Position numbers and translations under genes: made by a program
Notes under the pieces: model-generated
Databases searched by the model: none
Told to the model about the DNA's origin: nothing
The model's input: the letters and a program-made list of their open reading frames with translations, nothing else
Shown here: one piece after another, positions 1 to 13,448 of the stretch
Layout of the letters: every line of letters begins with the position of its first letter
Position numbering within the stretch: the first letter of the stretch is position 1
Assembly: GCA_025449115.1 (NCBI GenBank)
Contig: JAHLKC010000022.1
Location: 310,001 to 374,000, forward strand
From: Chytridium lagenaria
Taxonomy: Eukaryota > Chytridiomycota > Chytridiomycetes > Chytridiales > Chytridiaceae
DNA: 64,000 nt
Reading direction: 5' to 3'

Positions 1-3481
<3,481 letters not shown>

Positions 3482-4363
3482 GATCCCGGATGTATGGACA
3501 ATGAGAAGAAAGTGTGCTCAACAATAACGTCGCTCCGTGTGATCCCTCAAACTTTTTTTCAAGCGATCCCTCGTACTCCTCTTCCCACTTTGTGTCCTAG
3601 GAACCCCCTTTCTCCTCTCCAGTACAGCACAGCCTCCTTTCCTTGCGTGCTGTGCGTGTAGATGACGGACTCCTCGGATCAAGCCAGCCAGCCTCAATAA
3701 CGGATGAATGCAGTAAATGAAATGAGCCTCGTTTTTTGAATGAGAAAATTCCACAAAGAGAAAATTGGCTTTGTGCCCCCATCTGCACGCACCAGGAACT
3801 TTACGTACCTGTGATGGGGTGTCGCTACCTAAATCCTACGAAATCACCGTTCAACTCACTGAACGCTGGTTTATTTTCTTTAACGCTGTTCTCGTCAAAG
3901 TCTTTTAATGCAAAACAACCAACGTCATGAAAAAACACACTACGTTAAAGAAGGAATGATCCCTTGAAATTACATTTCTTAAGTTTAAAGTATATCGCCC
4001 ATGGCATTACCTAAAATCACATCACCCTCCTTGCTCACGAATACATAACCTTCTCCGCATCCTCGCATGTGTATGCAGTGCATACTTCAAAGTTTAAATT
4101 AATGATGGTTTCTGTGTGTGATAGATGTTCAGCTAGTCCATGTAGGTACTTGAAAATCCATTTCTCATTTAAGAATGTAATGACGCTAAAGAATAAATGC
4201 GAATAAATCCAAAGATTCTAAGAATACGCGTGTAGATATGTATGAAAGTAGATGAAGATAAAGCGACAATGACTGCATAATGTACAAGAACCGCGATGGA
4301 AAAACCCACGACGTCAAAAGCGAAAAATGACGTTTCTCACTTCCCATCCCTTTACTCAACATC
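3482..4363. other. Intergenic region between kinase promoter and DLH 3' end
   Basis: No conserved coding signal seen on either strand. It must hold the kinase promoter and 5' UTR (next to 3482) and the 3' end of the hydrolase-like gene. Only short random reading frames occur. Confidence 0.5.
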
Positions 4364-5578
4364 TTAAAGCCACCTCCGAAAAAACTCTCCTGCCTTTCCA
4401 AAGCCTCATCCGCCTTCTCCGACACGCGTCCCCCCAATGTCCCTACTCGCAAACCCAACAGGCAAATCCTCAACCTCCCCCACATCCGCATTCCAAAACC
4501 CCACAAACTCTCCCAAATTCTTCTCCTTCAACGCCTTTTCCGTCGCCTCCCTAAACGCCCTCGAGAACCCCGCATGATCAACATCAAGATAGCACCACAG
4601 CGACGGGACTTTGAGTTTCCGAATGTCAACGAGACCTGGGATATGGGAAGGATCGGAGACGGAGAAACAGGAGATGCGGGGTGGATCTGATGATTTCGTA
4701 GGAGGGTATCGACCACCAAGTTGGACCGCGAGGTTTCCACCCCATCCGTATGCTTGGACGCCGATGTGATTTGGCGAGATGCCGTGATCGCGAACAAGGG
4801 AGACCAGGATATCGTCGAGGACAGGTAGAACGAGAGATTCGGGGAATCGACTGAGCATGGAGGCGAGTTGAGGCATGGAGATGGCGTAGGTAATGGTTTG
4901 TGAGATGAACGAGGTGACGGATGTGAAAAGGGTTGCGGATTTCGTGGGTTTTGGGGGTGGGGCGATGAGATGTGGGGATGTGGGGTAGAGTCCGCCTGAA
5001 AGGAGGTCAGGGATAATGACCAGGGCGTTTGTTTGTTTCGAGAGAGCGTCAGCGATAAGACGGAACTGCGTGTAAAAAAATTTAGTATATAACCCCTAAC
5101 GTGGTATTCTCACCGTTGGAAGTTTCCATCCGAAAGCATCTAATATTCGTATGTGATGCCGGTTGGAAACGGCGTAGGTGAAAGCAGTTAGGCGCCATTG
5201 AAAAGAAAAACACAACTTTTTCATCAACACGTCAAGCAAGGGCTTCTCACCTGTTATCAACACAATCGCCCTATGCGTCGATTCTTTTGGACAAGCCTCA
5301 TAAGCCCATACCCCCAATGATCCAAACACCCTCTCCGTCCCTACCGGCTCCGAATTCCAAGCAACCGCCTCATGAGGTCGTTCCGGAAGCGACGTCAATG
5401 GTACAGTGGATGGCGATAAGGCAGATGGAAAGGTAAACTGGTCTGGTGAGACATCACCGCGGAGAGGAGAAGAAGGTGGGGAGGGGGTGATGCTGATGGC
5501 GAATTCTGATGATGATGAGATGGCTGTTGGTGAAGGTGTCGCTGCTGGTGGTGGTGGTGGTGATGAGCGTGAAGACAT
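4364..5578 (-). CDS. Dienelactone hydrolase-fold protein, probably non-catalytic (3 exons)
   Basis: The N-terminal ~70 residues are Ser/Pro-rich and disordered. The alpha/beta-hydrolase core then begins (HRAIVLITDAFGWKLP once an intron is removed at about 5248-5145). A second intron runs from about 5114 to 5069 and is followed by FRLIADALS and ALVIIPDLL. The elbow motif is GVQAYGWGGN (~4750), where DLH enzymes have GFCWGG, so the nucleophile Cys position is Gly. The acid motif YLDVDHAGFS is present. The usual HGF His is replaced (PVGFASR). The C-terminal helix ending RRWL with TAA at 4366-4364 is reached only across one or two base shifts near 4430-4390, typical of a DLH end. Family is clear from the order of motifs; lack of catalysis is inferred from two replaced residues. 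Confidence 0.75.
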
Positions 5579-5868
5579 CTCGCAGCAGCAGTGTGAGGTC
5601 AGGTATTAATAAAATCAAAGGGTTTGTCTCGAGAAGTTGTCTCAATCAAATCAAAATCCTAAAAAAGCTTCCTTTGAGGTAAGGTGCCGTGAAGATCAAG
5701 CACCCTACCCCTTCACTCCGTCATCCATCACTCGGTCCGTCATTCTTTCGTAATCAGTGACCGTGCATCGCGTGAACACCGGCCTCAGTCGATACCTACT
5801 TCAAGATAGAAGCCTTCAGATTAAATACTAAACATTCCCCCCCAAAAAAACGCAGAGACCCACCAACC
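5579..5868. promoter_or_regulatory. Shared divergent promoter region (DLH-like and RraA genes)
   Basis: Only 290 bp separate two divergently transcribed start codons, so both promoters must lie here or overlap. I see no clear TATA box. A C-rich then A-rich leader (about 5837-5851) precedes the RraA ATG. Confidence 0.45.
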
Positions 5869-6558
5869 ATGAACGCAACTCAACTCGCTCATCGCAACCT
5901 CCTCACCCCCTTCTCCACCTGCGACCTCGCCGACGCCCTCCAACGTCTCAACATCCCCTCATGCATCCCAAATGCAACTCCCATCGCCCCAACCACTCAA
6001 TCATCCCCAACCCCACCTTCCTTCATCGGCCCCGCCCACACCGTCCAATTCATCCCATCCACAGAAACCCTGACCCCACAAGCTCACTCCCACCACGTCG
6101 ACATCCTTCCCCGCGATCACGTCATGGTCATCGCCGCACCCCTCACCCATCCAAACGCCGTATGGGGGGGTATCATGTCAGCCCGGGCGAAAGCCGTAGG
6201 AGCCGCCGGCGTCATTGTGGACGGTCGAGTCCGCGATATCCTGGAACTCCGTGAAACTGGACTCCCTGTGTTTGCGACCAACGGGACAAGTGTTTTAGGA
6301 GCGGCTGGATACGTTCGCCCTGTGGGTGTGGGTGAGACGGTGACGCTTGGGGCTGGGACGATGTGGCCTGTGGTTGTGAGGCCTGGGGATTGGATTGTAG
6401 CGGATGTGGATGGGGTTGTGAGAGTTCCTGTGGAGAGGGTTGAAGAGGTTGTGAGGATTGCGGCAGAGTTGAAGGAGGCGGATGGAAAGTGTTTGGATGA
6501 TATTGCGGCTGGGTCTACCATTGCCGATGCGTTCAAAAAGCACCGCGGGAAGAAGTAA
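5869..6558 (+). CDS. RraA-like HMG/CHA aldolase family protein
   Basis: One uninterrupted 229-residue frame with TAA stop. It has the N-terminal helix seen in the family (FSTCDLADALQRL, residues ~15-27), the central block GGIMSARAKAVGAAGVIVDG (~100-119) and the motif R-D-I-L-E, which fits the G-X20-R-D-X2-E/D signature that binds the divalent metal in 4-hydroxy-4-methyl-2-oxoglutarate aldolases. Length is usual for the eukaryotic family (about 220-240). Expected activity is a retro-aldol or oxaloacetate decarboxylase reaction giving pyruvate; the substrate in this organism is unknown. GC content at third positions falls from high to lower midway without breaking the frame. One of the few genes here without any frameshift or intron. 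Confidence 0.92.
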   Translation: MNATQLAHRNLLTPFSTCDLADALQRLNIPSCIPNATPIAPTTQSSPTPPSFIGPAHTVQFIPSTETLTPQAHSHHVDILPRDHVMVIAAPLTHPNAVWGGIMSARAKAVGAAGVIVDGRVRDILELRETGLPVFATNGTSVLGAAGYVRPVGVGETVTLGAGTMWPVVVRPGDWIVADVDGVVRVPVERVEEVVRIAAELKEADGKCLDDIAAGSTIADAFKKHRGKK

Positions 6559-7126
6559 AAGTTGCTTTTGGTTTAACGATGTAAAAAGATTTTGTTTCGT
6601 CTCTGGAGAGATGTGTTGATGTCTTTGGATATGCAGGTGGTTTTCAATAAAGCCCATACTCCTTGCTCCTTCAACGTCCTCAGCTTTGATTGCGCCACAA
6701 CACATCCCTCCCTGTATCGACCTGTAGATGCGCAACAAAAGCACACAGCATCCCTCCGCTAACACCGGTATCATCCTATGCGCAGCATCATCACGGCATC
6801 AACGCACTTTGTCACGCATCGCCTGGTGAAGGCTTCGTGCATGAATGACGCCACTAACTAACCCCTTTGAAAAACGTGTCCTTTGAAATTTTCAGAGTGC
6901 ACAAAAGTCAGACGTCACTCCGTTCCATCACCTGCAAACCACCCCGTCTTCCATCAAACACCACATAGAAGTCCCATCAAACAAGAGGTGGAAGAGGGGA
7001 AACGACCGTCACATCACCGCAAGAGCTTATCAGGAACCCTTGAATCTGTGAATGGAAGCTTTGTCAACAACCTCCACATAAACCTCAACCTCAGACACCA
7101 CACTCTTCAATGAGTGACCTCTGGAA
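6559..7126. other. Intergenic region
   Basis: 3' UTR of the RraA-like gene (an AATAAA at 6646-6651 could serve polyadenylation) followed by the promoter of the next gene. No conserved coding signal. Confidence 0.45.
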
Positions 7127-8659
7127 ATGGCCTCCGTCCTTCCTCCTCCCCCATCCCCCCAAATCCGCCACCAAAAACCTCAAACAAAACAACCCCTCCG
7201 TCCCGAAACCGAAGAGCAACCTTTCTCAACAACAGACCACTCCACCCCAGAAGACATACGTCAAGGCACCATCCAACGTCGTCTCAGTCTCATCACAACA
7301 TCCCGTACAAATCCTTCCCCATCTCGTCCTCGTTCCGCCTCAGAGACGTCGGCTCAACCATCCCGTCGAACTTACCTTCCACCGCCATCCCCTATCCGCC
7401 CTGTTGACCATAAACGACGGTCAACGGATGTGCCACGACGGAGGAAGGTGATTGGGAAGGCGTTGAAGGGATTTGGAGGTGGTGTGAGAAGTCGGGGAGG
7501 GAGGAGGAGGAGAGGAGTGGTGGGGAGATGGGGGGTGGAGGATGGTGATGGAAGGGGGTGGGTTGGGAGTGCTGGGGACGGTGGGGAGTGCGGGGAGCGC
7601 AGGGGAGGTTTGGAGGGTTTCGACGTCGGTGGCGTCAGAATTGTGATGAGTGGACGAAGAAGTGTATTATCGGGAATGTGAGTATATCTCTTTTTTTTTT
7701 ACTTTTGTAGGCTGTTTTCAATTCCTTTGCGAGTTCGCCGTCTTTTTATTATAACAATGTCTTTAACTATAACTATTTATGTTTGGTAATCTACGATATG
7801 TAATCTCTACTAACGTTTTCATCGTCCTTGCAGATCTACCACACGTTCCATGACCCGCACCGTTGCCTCCTCCTACGGCCCCTTTTCCCTCAGCGAAAAC
7901 GACCTCATGAACGACTCTGACATTCCCCTCGACGACGACGACGACAAAGACTCTGACTCTGACACCGACTCTGAAAACGTCCACCCCTCCGACTCTGACC
8001 TCAACAGCGTCAACCCACCTTTAGAACCCACCATCCTCGCCATCGCCGCAGAAACATCCACCACCCCTATCCCCCTCCACCACCAACCCCCTCTCATCCC
8101 CCTCGACACTTCCTTCCGTCCCCTCCGTCCCCCAATCCCCATCTCCGCCGTCACCTTCGCCATCCCCCCAGACCCACCCATCCCCTCCTCCTCCTCCTTC
8201 ATATCCACATGGAGCACCAACACCCGCTCCCGGTCCCGCATGTCCCGTCGTCCATCCGTCAAATCCATCTCCACCATCGCCACCTCCCGAAGTCTAGCTC
8301 AAAGACCCACCGCACAATCCCCACCCCCCCAACCCGTCACCGCATCCTCCTACGTCCTCGATCCACCACGTGTGTCGTCGTCGTCGTTGTATCCGAGACC
8401 CGCGTCAGTGCATTCTGGGGCTACTGGACGGGTGTGGAGGGATGCGCCGAGCTTGTCGTCGATTCGTGGGATACCGCCGAGTTCTATTTTGAATGGGGAG
8501 AGAGGGGAGTGGAGAGAGGGGAGGGATGGGGGGAGGGTTGTGCTTGTCCTTGGGAGAGGGAACGTGGGAGAGGGTTTGGAGGGGGATACGCCTTCTGTGC
8601 ATACGGCGTTGTCGTTTGGGGAGAAGAGTGTGGAGACGTGGTCAGTGTGGTCTGCGTGA
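7127..8659 (+). CDS. Hypothetical disordered Pro/Ser/Arg-rich protein (2 exons)
   Basis: Exon 1 runs 7127-7677 and exon 2 7834-8659. The intron 7678-7833 begins GTGAGT and ends TTGCAG, and has a textbook TACTAAC branch site about 25 nt upstream of the acceptor. Joining preserves the frame (LSGI then STTRSMTRT). The product is about 455 residues: basic with proline patches first, then an acidic Asp/Ser patch (residues ~205-230), then Ser/Pro-rich sequence with SRSRMSRRPS-type phosphorylation-like motifs, ending ETWSVWSA with TGA. I recognise no domain. It could be a scaffold or nuclear regulatory protein, but that is a guess. Confidence 0.65.
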
Positions 8660-8904
8660 TTATTTACATTTTGTTGTTTTTGTGAATGGAATGAACGTTG
8701 TTGTGTGGTATACCCCACCGTTGTTTTTATTTTATTTTGTAGTGTTTTTTGGGGGAGTGGATGCGGGGGGTATGTGAGGATTTCGTTGATGTTATTATTG
8801 GAAATAGTGTTTTCTTTACACGGGGAATATTTAATAGAACCTGTACTGCGTCAGTAGTAGTACATGACAACTCGCGATAGTTTTGTTTTGATCAAACACA
8901 TGAG

Positions 8905-9755
8905 ATGGTCATCGTTGATGCGGAGACGACAGCGACGAATGAGAGTGCTGGCGACAGCGAACCGACGAATGGATCTAGTGGTGGTGGATGGTTTGGAGAG
9001 AGGATACTGGGATGGACGGTTGACGGTGTTGAAAACGCTGAAAGGGAGATTATGATACGAAGGTTAAAGAGGTAGGACACCCTTCCCCATCCCTTTCCCT
9101 CTGTATACATTCTGATTCGTCACTCCAGCGTTCTCACCCACCTCGACTCTCCAACCCCAACCCTTTTCTCACCACTGCAATACGTCAACACCTTATCCGA
9201 ACATCCTATATAATGGCCGGTTATGCAAACCCCTGAAGCCGTTTATAGCGACGACGTTTTTGGAGGACTGGAAACGGCGGTGCGTGAATTCGGCGTAGAC
9301 GTTGTTGCGGATATGGTGGGTGGGTTTTGCGGGGGTGTTGAAGGAGTAGAAAAACGGGTTGACGACGTGTTGAAGAGTGTGACAATGTGTGAGCGTTGTA
9401 TGGATAACAAAGTTGAGAGGTCATTTGCGACGCTAAAAGTCTCATCCAAACCTTATTACACCCCCTCATTGATCCGCGTCATCCAAAAACCTCGCCATCA
9501 ACGCGACTTGACTCTCCCTCCTGCGTGAGTCCTGGCCACACACCGACGCGTCGTGTGACGCCCATGTATTTGAGGGCGGATTTGATTGATGCGCAGGAGA
9601 GGGTGAGTCGGGTGCTTTGTGGAAGGTTGGAGGAGGAGAGACGTGGTGAAGATGAGAAGGGGGGGAGGAAGGAGGAGAGGGAGGAGGGGAGATGGGGTGA
9701 TGGGGAGGATGAGGTTGCGAGAGCGGCGTTGTGTGGACATTTTCAGATGAAATAG
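8905..9755 (+). CDS. Hypothetical protein, interrupted by an in-frame stop
   Basis: Exon 1 from ATG 8905 to 9071 (motif GGGWFGERILGWTVDGVE), then an intron GTAGGA...CTCCAG at 9072-9128. The next exon continues in the same frame (VLTHLDSPTPTLFSPLQYVN), but meets TAA at 9211-9213. The same frame then stays open for another ~100 codons (GGLETAVREFGVDVVADMV) to about 9521, and a Glu/Arg-rich end (LRADLIDAQERVSRVLCG) lies in another frame up to TAG 9753-9755. Either two small genes or one gene with a nonsense change or sequence error. No family recognised. Confidence 0.4.
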
Positions 9756-9911
9756 TTGTTCTAGAATATTCCTGAATGAAATGTCAAGAGAAATGTTTGA
9801 ATATGTTGATGTTGTGTGACTCTTAATATTCTCAATTATTGAGTATTTTACTTGACCACCCAACATCACTCACTCAGTCAGCCAGTCAGTCATGTAAATT
9901 GGGTTTTTACG

Positions 9912-9920
9912 TATAAAAAG
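9912..9920 (+). promoter_or_regulatory. TATA-like box of the Rtc3-like gene
   Basis: TATAAAAAG lies about 130 nt upstream of the ATG at 10049, at a plausible distance given a 5' UTR. A CATC microsatellite lies between them. Confidence 0.45.
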
Positions 9921-10002
9921 GACGGCCTCTTACTTCCCCATCCCCCTCAATCTTCTTACTCTTTTTTTGGCATTGCATTACGATCAAGTGCATACTACCA
10001 TT

Positions 10003-10046
10003 CATCATCCATCCATCCATCCGTCATCCATCCATCCAGCCATCAT
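10003..10046. repeat. CATC tetranucleotide repeat in 5' UTR
   Basis: Imperfect CATC/CATCCATC repeats directly upstream of the ATG at 10049. Confidence 0.8.
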
Positions 10047-10048
10047 CA

Positions 10049-10645
10049 ATGAAGGACGACTCAAAAACCACCTCTGTCCGCGTCGTCGCCTTCCTCCCAA
10101 AACCACACACATCAGAACAAGAATGCTTCTTTGTCATTGCAAATCCCCGTACGTTTCTTTCCACCTTCCATTCCAGCTGACTTTTATAACAGAAGACTTG
10201 GATAAATACCGTGCCGGTGAGACCTTTCAACACAAATGCAAACCACTCACATCCACAGGCGACACAACCATCCCCCTCGTTCAAATCCTCGAAAGTAAGC
10301 ACTACAGTCGTTTCTCTTTGGACTCATCATCAAAGGTTTCGATGTTTATGAAACCGAAAACGGTAGCGCTTCGGGTCGCGCGTTTTAAACCAATAGCAAC
10401 GGTTGAGGTATGCCTTTTTGTTGTGCGTGAGTGTGTTTATTGAATGGTGATATAGTACCGCGTTTGGAACAGAGTCGGTGGATGAGGTTTTGGGTAGGAT
10501 TTTGAGGACGGGACAGGTGCAGCCTATGACGAGGGATAAACATAAAATGAGTGAGTTGTTGTTGGTTGTTGGGTCTGGTGAAAGGGAATTCTTATTGTTT
10601 TTTTTCTTTGTAGATCATACCGAGGCGTATCGGGTCATGGCCTGA
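10049..10645 (+). CDS. Small SBDS-N-domain protein, Rtc3-like (5 exons)
   Basis: Exons, each with GT-AG ends: 10049 to about 10149, then about 10194-10293 (PQDLDKYRAGETFQH, IPLVQILES), then from about 10337 (FDVYETENGSASGR), then from about 10457 (AFGTESVDEVLGRILRTG), and a last short exon (NHTEAYRVMA). The pattern 'eFDVYet..G..G......FGT...deVl..IL..G' matches yeast Rtc3/Hgi1, a free-standing SBDS N-terminal domain linked to RNA metabolism. Total length (~120 residues) fits. The third exon meets a TAA at about 10386 just before the FGTES block, so one base is probably missing in that exon. Function beyond family membership is not shown by the sequence. Confidence 0.75.
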
Positions 10646-10980
10646 TGAAATGTGATATTGATTTTTATGTCGGCTTTTTCAGTGTTTTTCCTGTGTATTT
10701 CTTGCGAGTTGCTATGTACTGTTCATGTGAAATAAATGTTTGAATGAAATTCCCATTCTTTTTTATTACAAACGAATCTAAAAAAACCAAAAGAAAAAGT
10801 AAACCTTTGTAAATTCCAAAAGAAAAGACTGATAATGTTATTTTAACTGATAAACAAAGGAAAACTTGTGATAAAAAGCGGGGCTATCAACAATACAAAG
10901 AGGTGCGCGGGTTTTAAATGGAGAACGTAAACGGTGGATTGGTGTTTTTCGAAAGGACGGAGAAAACAGAAACAGGAGTT
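10646..10980. other. Convergent 3' region
   Basis: AT-rich spacer between the 3' ends of the Rtc3-like gene and carbonic anhydrase 1. AATAAA occurs at 10731-10736 on the plus strand, suited to polyadenylation of the Rtc3-like mRNA. Confidence 0.5.
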
Positions 10981-12389
10981 TTAATGCCGTTTTCCACCAT
11001 GCATGGATTCCCGAGATTTCACGGCCGCTGTCGCATAAGCGTAAACACCCTCCACTTCATCCTGGCTATTAATACAAAGCTCAAGATCCCTACCAAAAAC
11101 AACACGTTTTAGTCTTATGTAAAGCATCAAAAAAATGAGACAAAGGAGAGAGAGAACTCACCGAATCTTTGCATCATCCAACCGATACGACCAACCATGT
11201 ACAGAAAGATACTGTCCTCTCGCCCAAGCGTTCTGAACAACCGTCGTTCGACATATATTATGCACAGATCTCGCCACATTGAATTCAACCAACATATCAA
11301 GTCGTTCAGCTTCATCCGGGATTTGATCCAGCACGTGTTTATGAGCGCTATACACGTCTTTGATGCTTCGAAGCCTGCATTACAAATTATTAACAAAAAA
11401 CCACGAATGGGGGGGTGGGGGAGGTGTTACCAGTTATCTATCAACCCGTATTGTTTTGATGACATGGCTGCTGCGCATCCACCACATTTGTAGTGACCGC
11501 ATACAATGATGTGCTTGACTTTGAGCACGTCGACGGCGTATTGGAGGACTGAGAGGAAACTGAGGTCGGTGTGGCAGACGACGTTGGCAATGTTGCGGTG
11601 AACAAAGAGGTCACCTGGGCCGAGACCTACGACGCTTTCAGCGGGGACACGAGAGTCGGAACAACCTAGAAAAAAAGAGGTGAGCGTTAAAGAAGAAACT
11701 TAAGATGCATGATGGGTTGGGGTAACATAAGATGCATGAAGGGATGGGGTAGTCATTGTTGGAGGTTAAGCCATGTGGACCACTAAATTCTATTTCTGAT
11801 TGACGAAGAGGACTGTTGCTTCGCATTATCGTATTCACCAACGCCATGCAACCAAAACAAACAAAAAAACATACCTATCCAAAGCACCTCTGGCGTCTGA
11901 GTTGCCGCCAACCTCTCCAACAACCCAGGCGACTCTCTCCTCAATTTATCCGCCCACCTTCGATTATTCTCCAACAAATCCATCAACGTCTCCCCATGCG
12001 ATCCCGCCGGAGACTCCACAGCCGCCGCCCCCGAATTCACCGCCGGCACCATCCTATACCCATTCGTCTGAGCTCGTTGCATCGGAGGTGTGGGGTACCG
12101 ACTTTGCACGGGTTGAGGGTACCGTTGATGTTCATGATGATCCACCACACTTCCGTTACTGCTCCCGCTACTTCCTCCTGTTCTATACGATCACTCACGG
12201 CCGGTGCGTAGCGGTTGGAAAGGGATCGGCCTCGTTCTGCTATGTTGGGGGACGGTCACCGTAGACGGGACGGTCGGGGTTTGTTTTGAGGTATTGGGCA
12301 CGTTCTTGGAGGAGTTGGAGACGCTCGATGCGGTCGTTGGAGGTTTGGTAGGAGGGGCGTTCTTGGGAACGCTCGTATCTGCCGCTCAT
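10981..12389 (-). CDS. Beta-carbonic anhydrase, copy 1 (multi-exon)
   Basis: Catalyses CO2/bicarbonate interconversion. After an unusual long N-terminal extension ([12 protein letters not shown]..., to about 12000) comes the family start ([18 protein letters not shown], then PEVLWIG before an intron). Next are the zinc ligand block [11 protein letters not shown] (~11660), [30 protein letters not shown] (second His/Cys ligands, ~11510), YGLIDNW, then [20 protein letters not shown] and the end [18 protein letters not shown] with TAA at 10983-10981. All zinc and catalytic Asp/Arg residues are present. The N-terminal part needs one or two frame shifts near 12250-12130, so the true start may differ. 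A second copy is at 38.6-39.6 kb with the same exon junctions. No mitochondrial signal is obvious. Confidence 0.9.
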
Positions 12390-13448
12390 TGCTTTTTTTT
12401 TTCTTTTCCTTTGGGGTGATGTCTATGGTTCAAATAAGGTCTATGTCAAAAGGCGGGGGCAAAGTAATTTCAAGTGTCGATGGATGTATTGCAAGTGTTT
12501 GTAGAGAAGAAGGAGGAGGGGTGAGATGGTGTTTGTGACGACGGAATCCTTGGAGGTGGGATGTGCTGTGATGAAGGCAATAAGATATGAATGAGGCGCA
12601 CAGGCTGTGATATTAATAAGGGAATATGACGCTGGGTTTAGAGTTACATGTTTGACGGCCATTCCTGGTTACATGTCACGTGATATGAGGTGATATTCAA
12701 ATTTATTAGGTCAAACCTTAAAACTGTCACAGCGACGGGGTGCTAAACACGCAGTTAAAACCACTGTGAGCTCATCTGGTAAGCCCGTCATTCATGCCCT
12801 CCTACCGCCATGATGCCCTCGCGTAGAAATAGATTCAGAAAGCGTCGATGGTTCACTGTTGAGGTCGATGGTGATGGGGTCAGTTGGAAGTGATGGGTCT
12901 TGACTTGAAGGGCTGTTGGAGGTGCTTCTTGGGGCTTCTTGGCATACTGTCCCTAAACAATTTAACCATAAGGTTTCACGTCGTATACAGATTTTAATCT
13001 TTAAAACATGAAAATCTGTGAATGCAAAAACTATAAACTCGATTTCTCAAAACTCTTTTCATGACATACATCAACCACACGCAATGAAAGAATCGAGTAA
13101 ACGAGTTTTGCTCCTTGAAAAAAAAACGAGGACAGAATATACAGGTTGATTTGCGAAAGGGTTGGTGTTTTTTACACCTGTACATTCTCACACGCGTGTC
13201 ATAACGACACACCCCTCGCCTTCGCCCCCCTTTAAAAAAGAACAAAACAAGAATCTAAGCAGTTTGCGGTATTCTGTTTTATAAAACATACAATACATAA
13301 CAGGGTCATTGAACAAGCAGAGTAGCAGGTTTAGAATAAAAGATACAAGGGGACTGAATGGAATACGTAACGTTGATAAGTAAACTCCAACCCCGCATTT
13401 CAGAAAAACAACGTTTTCGCATTCCAAAATAAACCTCCAACCTGTTTT
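12390..13448. other. Intergenic region with TCACGTGA palindrome
   Basis: About 1 kb without coding signal. It holds the carbonic anhydrase 1 promoter and the HDAC 3' UTR. A perfect palindrome TCACGTGA at 12676-12683 is the core bound by bHLH factors such as Cbf1; its use here is inferred. Confidence 0.45.
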
